64,000 nucleotides of DNA from Sphingobium algorifonticola (GTDB lineage: Bacteria > Pseudomonadota > Alphaproteobacteria > Sphingomonadales > Sphingomonadaceae), in assembly GCF_004005485.1 (NCBI RefSeq), contig NZ_RZUL01000003.1, forward strand, positions 248,001 to 312,000. The letters are read 5' to 3'. Positions 7,268 to 16,412 of the stretch are shown here, one piece after another (the stretch's first letter is position 1; the number at the start of each line of letters is the position of its first letter). A program made the position numbers and the translations under genes. The notes under the pieces are model-generated. The model was not told the origin of the DNA, searched no databases, and saw only the letters and a list, made by a program, of their open reading frames with translations.

Positions 7268-8902
7268 ATGTCCGATTCCACGCAGCCCTATCGCGTCCTC
7301 GCGCGCAAATATCGCCCGCGCAATTTCCGCGAACTGATCGGTCAGGATGCGATGGTGCAGACGCTGGGCAACGCCATCAAACGCGGCAGGCTCGCCCATG
7401 CCTTTTTGATGACCGGCGTTCGCGGCGTCGGCAAGACGTCGACAGCGCGGCTCATTGCCAAGGCGCTGAACTGCATCGGCCCCGATGGTCAGGGTGGCCC
7501 GACGATCGACCCCTGCGGTCTGTGCGACCCCTGCGTCGCGATTGCGGAGGGGCGGCATATCGACGTGATCGAAATGGATGCCGCAAGCCATACCGGCGTC
7601 GATGACGTGCGGGAGATTATCGAGGCGGTGCGCTATGCCGCCGTCTCCGCGCGCTACAAGGTCTACATTATCGACGAAGTCCATATGCTCTCGAAAAACG
7701 CGTTCAACGCGTTGCTCAAGACACTGGAGGAACCGCCCGAACATGTGAAGTTCCTGTTCGCGACAACGGAAGTCAACAAGGTGCCGGTCACCGTTCTGTC
7801 GCGTTGCCAACGGTTCGACCTCCGGCGCATCTCGGCCGAAAAGCTCACCGCGCATTTCACGCATGTTACGGATGCGGAAGGCGTGCGCGCCGAACCGGCG
7901 GCACTTTCGCTGATCGCGCAGGCGGCGGAAGGGTCGGCGCGCGATGGCCTCTCGATCCTCGATCAGGCAATTGCTCATGCCGATCTCGATCAGGGCGAAC
8001 CGCTGGTGACGGCGGCGCAGGTGCGCGACATGCTGGGCCTGTCCGATCGCGGGACGGTGCGGCGGGTGCTTGGCCTGCTGCTCGCGGGCGATGCCCCTGC
8101 CCTGCTGGCGACGGTGCGCGAACAGCATGATCTGGGCGTGGAACCGCTCGCGCTGATGCGCGGCCTGCTCGAAATCGTCCATGCCATCACAGTGACGAAG
8201 GCCGGGCGTGGGGGCGACGATCCCGCGCAGTCGGCCGAGGAGCGGGAAGCCTTGGCGGACTGGGCGGCCGGGCTCAGCTTTGCCGCCCTGCACCGCCTGT
8301 GGCAATTGCTGCTGAAAGGGCATGACGAAGTCGCGAACGCAGTCCTGCCGCTCGAGGCCTGCGAAATGGCGTTGCTGCGGGCGGTCCATGCGGCAACCTT
8401 GCCCGATCCGGCCGAACTTGCGCGCCTGTTGCGGGACGGCGGCAGCGTCATGCCACCGTCGGCATCGGCGACCGCGCCGGTTGCTGCGCCTGCCGACCCA
8501 TCGGCTTCGCCGTCGACTCGCCAAACAATGTCCGCTCCACCCAGTTTCGCGGACCTCGTCACGCTGCTGGCGAAAAGTGGAGCGGCGCTGCTCGCCAACA
8601 GCCTGCACGATGAAGCAGGCCTGATCCGTTATGCGCCGCCCGAACTGGTGATCGCCACGCGTCGGCCGATCGATCTGAAGGATTTGACGACTCGCCTCAA
8701 CGCCGCCACCGGCATGGCCTGGGCGGTTTCGCTAGGTGAAGGGCCCGGCGAACCGACGCTATGGGACCAGGAGAAAGCGGCCGAAGACAGCGCCCGTCAG
8801 GCGATCCTGTCCACACCGATCGTCAGCGCCGCGATGGCGGCTTTTCCCCAAGCGGAGCTTCTGCCGCAGGGCGATAACGAAGAATGGAGTGCAAGCGCAT
8901 GA
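7268..8902 (+). CDS. dnaX: DNA polymerase III subunits gamma and tau
   Basis: The clamp-loader ATPase that loads the beta sliding clamp and couples polymerase cores. The product is 544 residues. AAA+ domain: Walker A GVRGVGKTS at residues 50-58, a zinc module with Cys69, Cys83, Cys86 and Cys89, Walker B in YIIDEVHML, and a sensor/arginine-finger region SRCQRF. A Pro/Ala-rich linker around residues 395-420 leads into a C-terminal tau-type domain. No obvious A-rich slippery frameshift site was seen. It is translationally coupled to ybaB (ATGA overlap at 8899-8902), the usual dnaX-ybaB pair. Confidence 0.97.
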   Translation: MSDSTQPYRVLARKYRPRNFRELIGQDAMVQTLGNAIKRGRLAHAFLMTGVRGVGKTSTARLIAKALNCIGPDGQGGPTIDPCGLCDPCVAIAEGRHIDVIEMDAASHTGVDDVREIIEAVRYAAVSARYKVYIIDEVHMLSKNAFNALLKTLEEPPEHVKFLFATTEVNKVPVTVLSRCQRFDLRRISAEKLTAHFTHVTDAEGVRAEPAALSLIAQAAEGSARDGLSILDQAIAHADLDQGEPLVTAAQVRDMLGLSDRGTVRRVLGLLLAGDAPALLATVREQHDLGVEPLALMRGLLEIVHAITVTKAGRGGDDPAQSAEEREALADWAAGLSFAALHRLWQLLLKGHDEVANAVLPLEACEMALLRAVHAATLPDPAELARLLRDGGSVMPPSASATAPVAAPADPSASPSTRQTMSAPPSFADLVTLLAKSGAALLANSLHDEAGLIRYAPPELVIATRRPIDLKDLTTRLNAATGMAWAVSLGEGPGEPTLWDQEKAAEDSARQAILSTPIVSAAMAAFPQAELLPQGDNEEWSASA

Positions 8903-9222
8903 AAGACTTGAACGAAATCCTGGGCATGGCGACTCGCGTGCAGGAGGAACTGGCCCGCGCGCAGGAAAATCTCGACAAGATCGAAGTCGAAGGCGTGGCC
9001 GGCGGTGGCGTGGTGAAGGTCCGCGCGACGGCCAAGGGCCGCATCGTTGGCGTATCGATCGACGAAAGCCTGCTGATGCCATCCGAAAAGCAGATATTGG
9101 AAGATCTGATCGCCGCCGCGCTCAACGATGCGCGCAAGAAGGCGGATGAGGCCAGCAACAGCGAAATGGGCAAGCTTACCAGTGGCTTGCCGTTGCCGCC
9201 GGGATTCAAGCTGCCGTTCTGA
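8899..9222 (+). CDS. YbaB/EbfC nucleoid-associated protein
   Basis: A 107-residue DNA-binding protein beginning MKDLNEILG. It has the family's N-terminal amphipathic helix (RVQEELARAQENLDKIEVEG), the central beta sheet with GGGVVKVRATAKG, and a C-terminal tail with LPLPPGFKLPF. The start at 8899 overlaps the dnaX stop as ATGA, and an ATG 15 bases earlier is inside dnaX. Members bind DNA as dimers and are nearly always encoded between dnaX and recR; here recR is not the next gene, lon is. Confidence 0.95.
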   Translation: MKDLNEILGMATRVQEELARAQENLDKIEVEGVAGGGVVKVRATAKGRIVGVSIDESLLMPSEKQILEDLIAAALNDARKKADEASNSEMGKLTSGLPLPPGFKLPF

Positions 9223-9268
9223 CGGCGTTCACGCAAGGGCGCTAAGGTCGTCGGCTTGCCCGTGCGGA

Positions 9269-9297
9269 ATTGAACCGGCACCACGATACGCCCATAT
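9269..9297 (+). promoter_or_regulatory. Predicted heat-shock (sigma-32/RpoH) promoter of lon
   Basis: TTGAA at 9270-9274 and CCCATAT at 9291-9297 resemble the RpoH promoter elements (TTGAA and CCCCATNT), with 16 bases between them. The -10 element ends 39 bases before the lon ATG, giving a short leader. lon is a known heat-shock gene in many proteobacteria, which fits. Confidence 0.6.
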
Positions 9298-9336
9298 AGC
9301 GACCAAAGGCGCCCGTTCGCGCGCCACGGAGATTGC

Positions 9337-11733
9337 ATGACTACCACTTATCCGCTGCTGCCCCTGCGCGACATCGTCGTGTTTCCGCAGATGATCGTTC
9401 CGCTCTTCGTCGGTCGCGACAAGAGCGTCGTTGCGCTGGAAAAGGCCATGGAAGCGAACAAGGAAATCTTCCTCGTGTCGCAACTCGATCCGGCGGAGGA
9501 CGATCCCGACCGGGAGGCGCTGTACGATACCGGCGTCGTCGCCACCGTGCTTCAGCTTTTGAAGCTGCCCGACGGCACCGTGCGCGTGCTTGTCGAGGGG
9601 CGCCAGCGTGCGCGCCTGACCGAGCTTGTCACCCTGCCCGATCATCTTGCCGCGCACGTCACGATCGCGGAGGATGTCGTCGCCGACAGCCCGGAAGCCG
9701 CCGCGCTGATGCGTTCGGTGGTCGAACAGTTCGAAAATTACGCAAAGCTCAACAAGAAGCTGCCCGCCGAAACGCCGGTGCAGCTGCGCGAGATCGAGGA
9801 CGCAGGGCGTCTGGCGGACGCCATCTCGGCCAATATCAACGTCAAGGTGGCCGACAAGCAGTCGCTGCTGGTCGAACCGGACCCGGTCAAGCGCCTCGAA
9901 ATGGTGTTCGCCTTCATGGAAGGCGAGCTAGGCGTGCTTCAGGTCGAGAAGAAGATTCGCGGCCGCGTGAAGCGCCAGATGGAAAAGACCCAGCGCGAAT
10001 ATTATCTCAACGAGCAGCTCAAGGCGATCCAGCGCGAGCTGGGCAATGGCGAAGGCGAAGACGCCGACGAATTGGCCGAGCTGACGCAGAAGATCGCGAA
10101 AGCCAAGCTCAGCAAGGAAGCCCGCACCAAGGCGACGGCCGAGCTGAAGAAACTCAAGACCATGCAGCCGATGTCAGCCGAGGCGACGGTCGTGCGCAAC
10201 TATCTCGACGTGTTGCTTGGCTTGCCCTGGGGCAAGAAGGGCAAGGTCAAGACGGACCTGAAGCGCGCGCAGGAAATCCTCGACGCCGATCATTTCGCGC
10301 TGGAAAAGGTCAAGGACCGCATCGTCGAATATCTGGCGGTGCAGGCACGCACCAACAAGCTCAAAGGCCCGATCCTGTGCCTTGTCGGCCCGCCCGGCGT
10401 GGGCAAGACCTCGCTGGGCCGCTCGATCGCGAAGGCGACCGGGCGTGAGTTCGTGCGCCAGTCGCTTGGCGGCGTGCGCGACGAAGCCGAAATCCGGGGT
10501 CACCGCCGCACCTATATCGGCTCGCTGCCCGGCAAGATCGTCACCAACCTGAAAAAGGCCGGGACGATGAACCCCCTTTTCCTGCTCGATGAGATCGACA
10601 AGCTGGGTCAGGATTTCCGTGGCGATCCCGCTTCGGCGCTGCTCGAAGTGCTCGATCCGGAACAGAACAGCAAGTTCCAGGATCATTATCTGGAGATCGA
10701 CGTCGATCTGTCCGACGTGATGTTCGTCACCACCGCGAACAGCCTTAACCTGCCGCAGGCTTTGCTCGACCGCATGGAGATCATCCGGCTCGAAGGCTAT
10801 ACCGAGGACGAAAAGGTGGAGATCGCGCAGCGGCATCTGCTGCCCAAGCAAGTCGAGGCGCATGGTCTCACGCCGCAGGAGTTCGAAGTGACGGAGGCCG
10901 CGGTGCGCGACCTCATCCGGTACTACACCCGCGAAGCCGGTGTCCGCACCCTGGAGCGCGAAGTCGCGCGCCTCGCCCGCAAGGCGCTGCGCAAGATCCT
11001 CGAAGGCGAATATGCGCAGGTCGTCATTACGCCCGAGAACCTCTCCGATTACGCCGGTGTGCGCAAGTTCCGCCACGGGGTGAGCGAGGAGGAAAATCAG
11101 ATCGGGGCCGTCACGGGTTTGGCGTGGACCGAAGTGGGCGGCGAACTGCTGACGATCGAGTCCGTGACCGTGCCGGGCAAGGGGCAGATCCGCACCACCG
11201 GCAAGCTCGGCGACGTGATGACCGAATCGATCCAGGCTGCGCTGTCCTATGTGAAGGCGCGCTCGCCCGGCTATGGCATCAAGCCCAGCATCTTCACCCG
11301 CAAGGACATTCACATCCATCTGCCCGAAGGCGCGGTGCCCAAGGATGGCCCTTCGGCAGGCATCGGCATGGTGACGTCGATCGTCAGCACGCTGACGGGC
11401 GTCGCCGTCCACAAGGATGTGGCGATGACCGGCGAAGTGACGCTGCGCGGCCGGGTGCTGCCGATCGGCGGCCTCAAGGAAAAGCTGCTGGCGGCGCTCC
11501 GTGGCGGGATCAAGACGGTCCTCATCCCGGCCGACAACGAAAAGGATCTGGCGGAGATACCCGCCAACATTCTGGATGGGCTGGAAATCATCCCGGTCGC
11601 GCATGTCGATCAGGTGCTGGCGCGCGCGCTGGTCGCGCCACTGGAAGCGATCAGCTGGACCGAGGAAGACGATCTGGCGGCCCAGCCAGCCCCAACCGTT
11701 TCGGGCGATTCTGATGTTGCACTGCGGCATTAA
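9337..11733 (+). CDS. lon: ATP-dependent protease La (Lon)
   Basis: A homo-hexameric cytoplasmic AAA+ protease that degrades damaged and regulatory proteins. The 798 residues comprise the N-terminal substrate-binding LON domain (from [20 protein letters not shown]), a coiled-coil linker, the AAA+ module with Walker A at about residues 351-359 (GPPGVGKTS) and Walker B in FLLDEIDK, and a C-terminal S16 peptidase domain. The peptidase has the catalytic Ser673 (KDGPSAG) and Lys716 (GGLKEKLL). The length is normal and the motifs intact. A heat-shock-like promoter precedes it and a strong hairpin follows. Confidence 0.98.
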   Translation: MTTTYPLLPLRDIVVFPQMIVPLFVGRDKSVVALEKAMEANKEIFLVSQLDPAEDDPDREALYDTGVVATVLQLLKLPDGTVRVLVEGRQRARLTELVTLPDHLAAHVTIAEDVVADSPEAAALMRSVVEQFENYAKLNKKLPAETPVQLREIEDAGRLADAISANINVKVADKQSLLVEPDPVKRLEMVFAFMEGELGVLQVEKKIRGRVKRQMEKTQREYYLNEQLKAIQRELGNGEGEDADELAELTQKIAKAKLSKEARTKATAELKKLKTMQPMSAEATVVRNYLDVLLGLPWGKKGKVKTDLKRAQEILDADHFALEKVKDRIVEYLAVQARTNKLKGPILCLVGPPGVGKTSLGRSIAKATGREFVRQSLGGVRDEAEIRGHRRTYIGSLPGKIVTNLKKAGTMNPLFLLDEIDKLGQDFRGDPASALLEVLDPEQNSKFQDHYLEIDVDLSDVMFVTTANSLNLPQALLDRMEIIRLEGYTEDEKVEIAQRHLLPKQVEAHGLTPQEFEVTEAAVRDLIRYYTREAGVRTLEREVARLARKALRKILEGEYAQVVITPENLSDYAGVRKFRHGVSEEENQIGAVTGLAWTEVGGELLTIESVTVPGKGQIRTTGKLGDVMTESIQAALSYVKARSPGYGIKPSIFTRKDIHIHLPEGAVPKDGPSAGIGMVTSIVSTLTGVAVHKDVAMTGEVTLRGRVLPIGGLKEKLLAALRGGIKTVLIPADNEKDLAEIPANILDGLEIIPVAHVDQVLARALVAPLEAISWTEEDDLAAQPAPTVSGDSDVALRH

Positions 11734-11785
11734 CCGCTGATTTTGCGGCTTTTCGTCCCAATGTGAACGAATCATGTCACCGGCC

Positions 11786-11828
11786 GCAGGATTTTGTCGC
11801 TTTCCCTTTGACAGCGGCAAAATCCTGC
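11786..11828 (+). terminator. Long hairpin between lon and hup
   Basis: Sixteen-base arms, GCAGGATTTTGTCGCT (11786-11801) and AGCGGCAAAATCCTGC (11813-11828), pair with only one G-T wobble across an 11-base loop. It is the likely end of the lon transcript, although the T run after it is short (CTTTATT). The loop and right arm overlap the -35 box of the predicted hup promoter. Confidence 0.55.
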
Positions 11829-11837
11829 GCCTTTATT
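11808..11837 (+). promoter_or_regulatory. Predicted sigma-70 promoter of hup
   Basis: A consensus -35 box TTGACA at 11808-11813 is followed after 17-18 bases by CTTTATT (11831-11837) as a weak -10. Its start would give a leader of about 48 bases before the HU gene, whose ribosome site is AGGGGG. Confidence 0.5.
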
Positions 11838-11890
11838 ACGGGTCTGACCCGTGATTCCACAGACATATCAGAGCAGGGGGTTCCCAGAAC

Positions 11891-12163
11891 ATGAACAAAC
11901 AGGATCTCATCAGTGCCGTCGCTGACAGCAGCGGTCTCAGCAAAAGCGACACTATCAAGGCAGTCGAAGGCGTATTCGAAGCCGTCACCAGCGCGCTCAA
12001 GAAGGGCGACGAAGTACGGCTCGTCGGATTTGGCACATTTTCCGTGTCGAAGCGCAAGGCATCGACCGGCCGCAATCCTCGCACCGGCGAAACCATGACG
12101 ATCAAGGCATCGTCGCAGCCCAAGTTCAAGGCGGGCAAGGGCCTGAAGGACGCCGTCAACTAG
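11891..12163 (+). CDS. hup: HU-family DNA-binding protein
   Basis: A 90-residue histone-like protein that bends and compacts DNA as a dimer. It starts MNKQDLISAVAD and contains the HU signature GFGTFSVSKRKASTGRNPRTG, with the DNA-intercalating proline in RNPRTG of the beta arm. The length is exactly that of HU. The gene lies downstream of lon, as in many proteobacteria (clpX-lon-hupB order). A promoter in the lon-hup gap and hairpins at 12173-12203 and 12275-12297 suggest its own short transcript. Confidence 0.97.
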   Translation: MNKQDLISAVADSSGLSKSDTIKAVEGVFEAVTSALKKGDEVRLVGFGTFSVSKRKASTGRNPRTGETMTIKASSQPKFKAGKGLKDAVN

Positions 12164-12172
12164 GCGGCTTTC

Positions 12173-12203
12173 CGCGGACGGCCTCAGGGCGTCCGGCGTT
12201 TCT
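12173..12203 (+). terminator. Possible weak terminator after hup
   Basis: CGCGGACG and CGTCCGGCG form an 7-8 pair stem around a nine-base loop starting 10 bases after the hup stop. It is followed by TTTCTCC, a poor T tract, so it is a weak candidate compared with the hairpin at 12275. Confidence 0.4.
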
Positions 12204-12274
12204 CCACATTGCGGGTGCGACAGGAGAGTGTGCGGTGTCAGGCGTTGGCCCTGCCACCCATGTTTGGCGAAGGA

Positions 12275-12297
12275 GCGGGGCGCACGCCCCGCTTTTT
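12275..12297 (+). terminator. Rho-independent terminator
   Basis: GCGGGGCG and CGCCCCGC form a perfect eight-pair stem with a two-base CA centre, followed by five T residues. It terminates plus-strand transcription about 110 bases after hup and insulates the tRNA gene that follows. Confidence 0.75.
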
Positions 12298-12363
12298 CCG
12301 TTTCATGCCATGTAATTCACCGTGGTCGACGCGGTTATTTGCACGGTGACGGCCAAAGGATGC

Positions 12364-12392
12364 TTGACGCTTTGGCCTCGTCAGCCTTAAGG
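12364..12392 (+). promoter_or_regulatory. Predicted promoter of tRNA-His
   Basis: TTGACG (12364-12369) and TTAAGG (12387-12392) are separated by 17 bases and lie about 40 bases before the tRNA. The -10 is a modest match, so this is a moderate-confidence call. Confidence 0.45.
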
Positions 12393-12432
12393 GCCGTTCT
12401 CCCGCAACCGGCCCGCCGGTCCTGCGGGCGTG

Positions 12433-12509
12433 GCGATCGTAGCTCAGCTGGTTAGAGCGCCGGTTTGTGGTACCGGAGGTCGTGGGTTCAAGCCCCATCG
12501 GTCGCCCCA
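12433..12509 (+). tRNA. tRNA-His (anticodon GTG)
   Basis: A complete cloverleaf is visible: acceptor GCGATCG/CGGTCGC, D stem GCTC/GAGC, anticodon loop TTTGTGGTA with GTG, T arm GTGGG-TTCAAGC-CCCAT, and an encoded CCA at 12507-12509. The base before the acceptor stem (G at 12432) pairs with the discriminator C at 12506, as expected for the extra G-1 of histidine tRNA. Confidence 0.96.
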
Positions 12510-12569
12510 TTCTTCCCATAATATGGCTGTTTTCGTAACGGCGCTCCAGGATGCATCTCGCCTCTCTTC

Positions 12570-12654
12570 CGTTGTTCCCCGGCGAAAGCCGGGGTCCAGG
12601 GCAATAAAGTGCTGGTCTGTGGGATCGTTTCCCTCGGCCTTCGCGGGGGAACGG
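12570..12654. repeat. Dispersed imperfect inverted repeat (GCGAAAGCCG type)
   Basis: Arms beginning TTCCCCGGCGAAAGCCGGGG and, inverted, TTCCCCCGCGAAGGCCGAGG enclose about 40 bases. A related element with the same layout (TTCCCC, GGGGTCCAGGGCAA) occurs at 25367-25456. It is a non-coding REP-like element between the tRNA and the dehydrogenase gene. Confidence 0.6.
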
Positions 12655-12776
12655 CTTCCTGCATATCCGCGAGTCTCCCGCCGCGCTGCATTTCCCGTTG
12701 GCTTTTCGCACATCATGTGATTATTGCGTGATTCCGTAATTTTATTACTCGACATCCAGCGTCGCGGTGAGGTCAT

Positions 12777-13826
12777 ATGAGTGCTGCCTGGGATTTGCCC
12801 GATTTCGACGATCATGAAGCGGTTCATCTTTTCCGGGATCGCGCCACCGGCCTGACGGCGGTAATCGCCATTCATTCGACGGTGCTCGGCCCTGGCGCGG
12901 GCGGCACCCGTTTCTGGCATTATGCCGACCGCGCCGATGCCATTACCGATGCCCTGCGCCTGTCGCGCGGCATGAGCTACAAGAATGCGATGGCGGGCCT
13001 GCCGATGGGCGGGGCCAAGGGCGTCATCCTCGCCGATGCAGAGCGGACCAAGACGCCGCAAATGCTCGAAGCCTTCGGCCGCGCCGTCGACTCGCTCGGC
13101 GGCCGATATGTGACGGCCGAGGATGTCGGCATTTCCGAAAGCGACATGATCGCCATTGCGCGCGGCACCCGCCATGTCTCCGGCCTGCCGGTCGGCGCGG
13201 GCGATGCCGGGGGCGATCCCGGTCCCTTTACCGCTTATGGCATCTATCTTGGTGTCAAGGCGGCGGTGCAGCAGGCATTGGGCAAGTCCGACATGGCGGG
13301 TGTGCATGTCGCCATCCAGGGTGTCGGCAGCGTCGGCGGCGGCCTTGCCCGCTATCTCGCGCAGGATGGCGCACGGCTGACCCTGGCGGACGTGAACGGC
13401 GACCGTGCCCGCGCGCTGGCCGCCGATCTGGGCGCGACCGCGGTGGAGGCGGAAGCGATCATCGGCGTGGAGGCAGACGTGTTCAGCCCCAATGCGCTGG
13501 GTGCCATTCTCAACGCATATTCCATTCCGCTGCTCAAGACCGCTATCGTCGCGGGCGGCGCGAACAATCAGCTGGCAACGCCCGCCGATGCGCAGCGCCT
13601 CCACGCGCGGGGTATCCTCTACGCCCCGGATTATGTCATCAACGCAGGCGGCATCATCAACGTTGCGCTCGAATATCTGGGTCAGGGCGATCGCGACGAA
13701 GTAAACGGCCGGATCGCGCGGATTCCCGATCGCCTGCGCGCCATCTGGACGGAAAGCGCTGCCTCCGGCCGCCCCGCCGCAGATGTCGCTGACAGCATGG
13801 CCCAGAAACTGATTGGACGCAGTTGA
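12777..13826 (+). CDS. Leucine dehydrogenase-type Glu/Leu/Phe/Val dehydrogenase
   Basis: An NAD(P)-dependent amino acid dehydrogenase of 349 residues that oxidatively deaminates a branched-chain or aromatic amino acid to its 2-oxo acid. The catalytic lysines are in the substrate site GPGAGGTRFW and GMSYKNAMAGLPMGGAKG. The Rossmann nucleotide site is IQGVGSVGGGLA, and NAGGIINVALEY closes the domain. The length and motifs fit leucine/phenylalanine dehydrogenases better than the longer glutamate enzymes. A GAGGTCAT ribosome site precedes the ATG. Exact substrate cannot be fixed by eye. Confidence 0.9.
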   Translation: MSAAWDLPDFDDHEAVHLFRDRATGLTAVIAIHSTVLGPGAGGTRFWHYADRADAITDALRLSRGMSYKNAMAGLPMGGAKGVILADAERTKTPQMLEAFGRAVDSLGGRYVTAEDVGISESDMIAIARGTRHVSGLPVGAGDAGGDPGPFTAYGIYLGVKAAVQQALGKSDMAGVHVAIQGVGSVGGGLARYLAQDGARLTLADVNGDRARALAADLGATAVEAEAIIGVEADVFSPNALGAILNAYSIPLLKTAIVAGGANNQLATPADAQRLHARGILYAPDYVINAGGIINVALEYLGQGDRDEVNGRIARIPDRLRAIWTESAASGRPAADVADSMAQKLIGRS

Positions 13827-13946
13827 ACCCTGAATGGACGGCACAATGGCGGAAAGACCGTCGCGGATTCGTAACATGGTCAAACGCTGCCATCGGCACT
13901 AGATAGGCGGCAACCGAATCACCGTTGAGTGCAGGGCCGCCATTCC

Positions 13947-14399
13947 ATGCGTATCGCCATCGCGTCCGATCATGCTGCCGTCGATCTGAAGGCGAGCCTT
14001 GCCGAATGGCTGCGCGCAAGCGGCCACGACGTCGATGATCTCGGCCCCGCCACCGCCGATCGCGTCGATTACCCGGATTATGGCTATAGACTGGCGCAGG
14101 CCGTCGCGGATGGCAGCGCGGAGCGCGGCATCGCGCTCTGCGGCTCCGGCATCGGCATTTCGATCGCCGTCAACCGCAACCCCGCCTGCCGCGCGGCGCT
14201 CGTCTCCGAGCCGCTTTCGGCGGCACTGGCGCGGGAGCATAATGACGCCAATGTCCTTGCCATGGGCGCGCGCCTGACCGGGCCGGACATGGCAAAGGCC
14301 TGTGTAGAGGCATTTCTGTCAACCGGCTTTGGCGGCGGGCGGCATGCCGGTCGCGTCGACAAACTTTCGTCCCCTCCCATCCGCCATCCTTTGCCCTGA
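13947..14399 (+). CDS. rpiB: Ribose 5-phosphate isomerase B
   Basis: RpiB interconverts ribose 5-phosphate and ribulose 5-phosphate in the pentose phosphate pathway. The 150-residue product begins MRIAIASDHA. The active-site Cys65 is in CGSGIGISIAVN, and REHNDANVLAMGAR is the family C-terminal signature. The ATG at 13947 is chosen over one 18 bases upstream because homologues start with this MRIAIA strand. Only 12 bases separate it from glyA, so the two are co-transcribed, a common pairing in alphaproteobacteria. Confidence 0.95.
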   Translation: MRIAIASDHAAVDLKASLAEWLRASGHDVDDLGPATADRVDYPDYGYRLAQAVADGSAERGIALCGSGIGISIAVNRNPACRAALVSEPLSAALAREHNDANVLAMGARLTGPDMAKACVEAFLSTGFGGGRHAGRVDKLSSPPIRHPLP

Positions 14400-14411
14400 A
14401 GGAATTATTGC

Positions 14412-15746
14412 ATGAGCAACGCCGCCCTCCTGTCCCCGGCCGCCTCCATCGACGATGTCGATGCCATTCGCGCGGAAGGCTTCTTCACTCGGTCGCTCGC
14501 GCAGACCGATCCGCTGATCGCCGCCGCCATCGCCGATGAACTGAAGCGTGAACAGGGCCAGATCGAACTGATCGCGTCGGAAAACATCGTCAGCCAGGCG
14601 GTGCTGGAGGCGCAGGGCAGCGTGTTCACCAACAAATATGCCGAAGGCTATCCGGGCAAGCGTTATTATCAAGGCTGCGCGCCGTCCGATGCCGTAGAGC
14701 AGCTAGCGATCGACCGCGCCAAGCAACTCTTCGGCTGCGGCTTCGCCAATGTGCAGCCGCATTCGGGTGCGCAGGCGAACGGCGCGGTCATGCTGGCACT
14801 GACGAAGCCCGGTGACACGATCATGGGCCTGTCACTCGATGCGGGCGGCCACCTTACCCATGGCGCAAAGCCTGCGCTGTCCGGCAAATGGTATAATGCC
14901 GTGCAATATGGCGTCGATGAGACCACCCATCTGATCGACTATGACGCCGTGGAGGCGCTGGCCATCGCCAACAACCCCACGCTCATCATCGCGGGCGGCT
15001 CGGCCTATCCCCGCCAGATCGATTTCGCCCGCTTCCGCGCGATCGCGGACAAGGTGGGCGCAATCTTCATGGTCGACATGGCCCATTTCGCCGGGCTGGT
15101 CGCAGGCGGCGTGCACCCAACGCCCTTCGGCCACGCCCATGTCGTCACCACCACCACGCACAAGACGCTGCGCGGTCCGCGCGGCGGCATGATCATGACG
15201 AATGACGAGGCAATCGCCAAGAAGATCAATTCGGCGGTGTTCCCCGGCCTTCAGGGCGGCCCGCTGATGCATGTCATCGCGGCCAAGGCGGTCGCGTTCG
15301 GCGAGGCGCTGACGCCGCAGTTCAAGGCCTATTCCGCCGCTGTCATCGCCAATGCGCAGGCGCTCGCCGCCCGCCTCAAGGCTCGCGGATTGGACGTCAT
15401 TTCCGGCGGCACGGACACGCATCTCGCGCTCATCGACCTGCGCCCCTATGGCATCAGCGGCAAGGATGCGGACGAGGCGCTGGAACGCAGCCACATCACC
15501 TGCAACAAGAATGGCGTGCCGGGCGATCCCCTGCCCCCCACCAAGACCAGCGGCATTCGCGTCGGCTCTCCGGCAGGGACGACCCGCGGCTTCGGCGTAG
15601 CGGAGTTCGAGGCGATCGGCGAGATGATCGCGGATGTGCTGGCGGCCCTGCGCGATCACGGAGAGGCAGGCGATCCCGCGGTCGAGGCGGACGTCCGCGC
15701 CCGCGTCTCCGCGCTATGTGCCCGCTTCCCGATCTATGGGGGCTGA
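14412..15746 (+). CDS. glyA: Serine hydroxymethyltransferase
   Basis: A PLP enzyme that converts serine and tetrahydrofolate to glycine and methylene-tetrahydrofolate, the main source of one-carbon units. The product is 444 residues. Visible motifs are [10 protein letters not shown], the [13 protein letters not shown] substrate region and the PLP lysine in [16 protein letters not shown]. The N-terminus has about 20 extra residues before the usual homology, common in sphingomonads. It is second in the rpiB-glyA operon, with a GGAATT ribosome site. No riboswitch was seen upstream. Confidence 0.97.
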   Translation: MSNAALLSPAASIDDVDAIRAEGFFTRSLAQTDPLIAAAIADELKREQGQIELIASENIVSQAVLEAQGSVFTNKYAEGYPGKRYYQGCAPSDAVEQLAIDRAKQLFGCGFANVQPHSGAQANGAVMLALTKPGDTIMGLSLDAGGHLTHGAKPALSGKWYNAVQYGVDETTHLIDYDAVEALAIANNPTLIIAGGSAYPRQIDFARFRAIADKVGAIFMVDMAHFAGLVAGGVHPTPFGHAHVVTTTTHKTLRGPRGGMIMTNDEAIAKKINSAVFPGLQGGPLMHVIAAKAVAFGEALTPQFKAYSAAVIANAQALAARLKARGLDVISGGTDTHLALIDLRPYGISGKDADEALERSHITCNKNGVPGDPLPPTKTSGIRVGSPAGTTRGFGVAEFEAIGEMIADVLAALRDHGEAGDPAVEADVRARVSALCARFPIYGG

Positions 15747-15757
15747 TCCTCGATCAA

Positions 15758-15857
15758 CCGTTCGCCCTGAGCGCAGCCGAAGGGCACTGCTGAGCCGAGG
15801 GCGAAGCGCCTTCGCCTGCGGCTCGGGCATCGGCTTCGACACGCTCAGCCCGAACGG
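15758..15857. repeat. Dispersed inverted repeat, GTTCGCCCTGAGC family
   Basis: The left arm begins CCGTTCGCCCTGAGCG and the right arm, inverted, begins CCGTTCGGGCTGAGCG; the arms are imperfect and enclose about 40 GC-rich bases. It fills the glyA-nrdR gap. The core is the same family as the perfect pair at 16354-16382 and 16730-16758. Confidence 0.7.
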
Positions 15858-15875
15858 AAAAGGTAAGTTTGCGTA

Positions 15876-16337
15876 ATGCGGTGCCCCTTTTGCGGCCATG
15901 AAGACAGCCAGGTAAAGGACAGCCGCCCGACGGAAGACAATGGCGCGATCCGCAGGCGACGCCAGTGCGAAGCCTGCGCCGCGCGCTTCACCACGTTCGA
16001 ACGCATTCAGCTCCGCGAAGTCTGGGTCCTGAAAAGCGAAGGCCGCCGCGAACCCTTCGAGCGCGACAAGCTGGCCCGCTCGATCGGCATCGCCTGCCGC
16101 AAGCGCCCCATCGACGCGGTGCGTATCGAGAAGCTCGTGTCGGGTATCCAGCGCCAGCTCGAAACCAGCGGCGATACGGAAGTGGAGGCCAAGACCATCG
16201 GCGAAATGGTGATGGACGGCCTCAAGGGTCTCGACAGCGTCGCCTACATCCGTTTCGCGAGCGTCTACAAGGATTTCGGCGAAGCCCGCGATTTCGAGGA
16301 TTTCGCGAGCACGGTGAAGGAAGTAGGCGGTGAGTGA
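15876..16337 (+). CDS. nrdR: Transcriptional repressor NrdR
   Basis: NrdR is an ATP/dATP-sensing repressor of ribonucleotide reductase genes. The 153-residue product starts [13 protein letters not shown] with a zinc ribbon (Cys3, Cys6, Cys31, Cys34), followed by the ATP-cone domain ([20 protein letters not shown] through [13 protein letters not shown]). The length is standard. glyA-nrdR-methyltransferase is a conserved alphaproteobacterial order. No ribonucleotide reductase gene lies in the window. Confidence 0.97.
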   Translation: MRCPFCGHEDSQVKDSRPTEDNGAIRRRRQCEACAARFTTFERIQLREVWVLKSEGRREPFERDKLARSIGIACRKRPIDAVRIEKLVSGIQRQLETSGDTEVEAKTIGEMVMDGLKGLDSVAYIRFASVYKDFGEARDFEDFASTVKEVGGE

Positions 16338-16353
16338 GGGCGGTTACACACTT

Positions 16354-16382
16354 CCGTTCGCCCTGAGCGAAGTCGAAGGGCC
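16354..16382 (+). repeat. 29-bp inverted repeat, left copy
   Basis: This sequence begins CCGTTCGCCCTGAGCGAAG and ends TCGAAGGGCC. Its exact reverse complement is at 16730-16758. The two copies bracket the GIY-YIG coding segment; the left copy lies in the nrdR to GIY-YIG gap. Confidence 0.9.
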
Positions 16383-16412
16383 AGGCCGAGCGCAGAGAGG
16401 CCAAAAGCCGCG

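Noticed and set aside
7268..8902. Programmed frameshift giving a short gamma subunit
   Set aside because: No A-rich slippery heptamer with a downstream hairpin was recognised in dnaX.
14400..14412. Glycine riboswitch before glyA
   Set aside because: Only 12 bases separate rpiB and glyA, too short for an aptamer, and none is seen upstream of rpiB.
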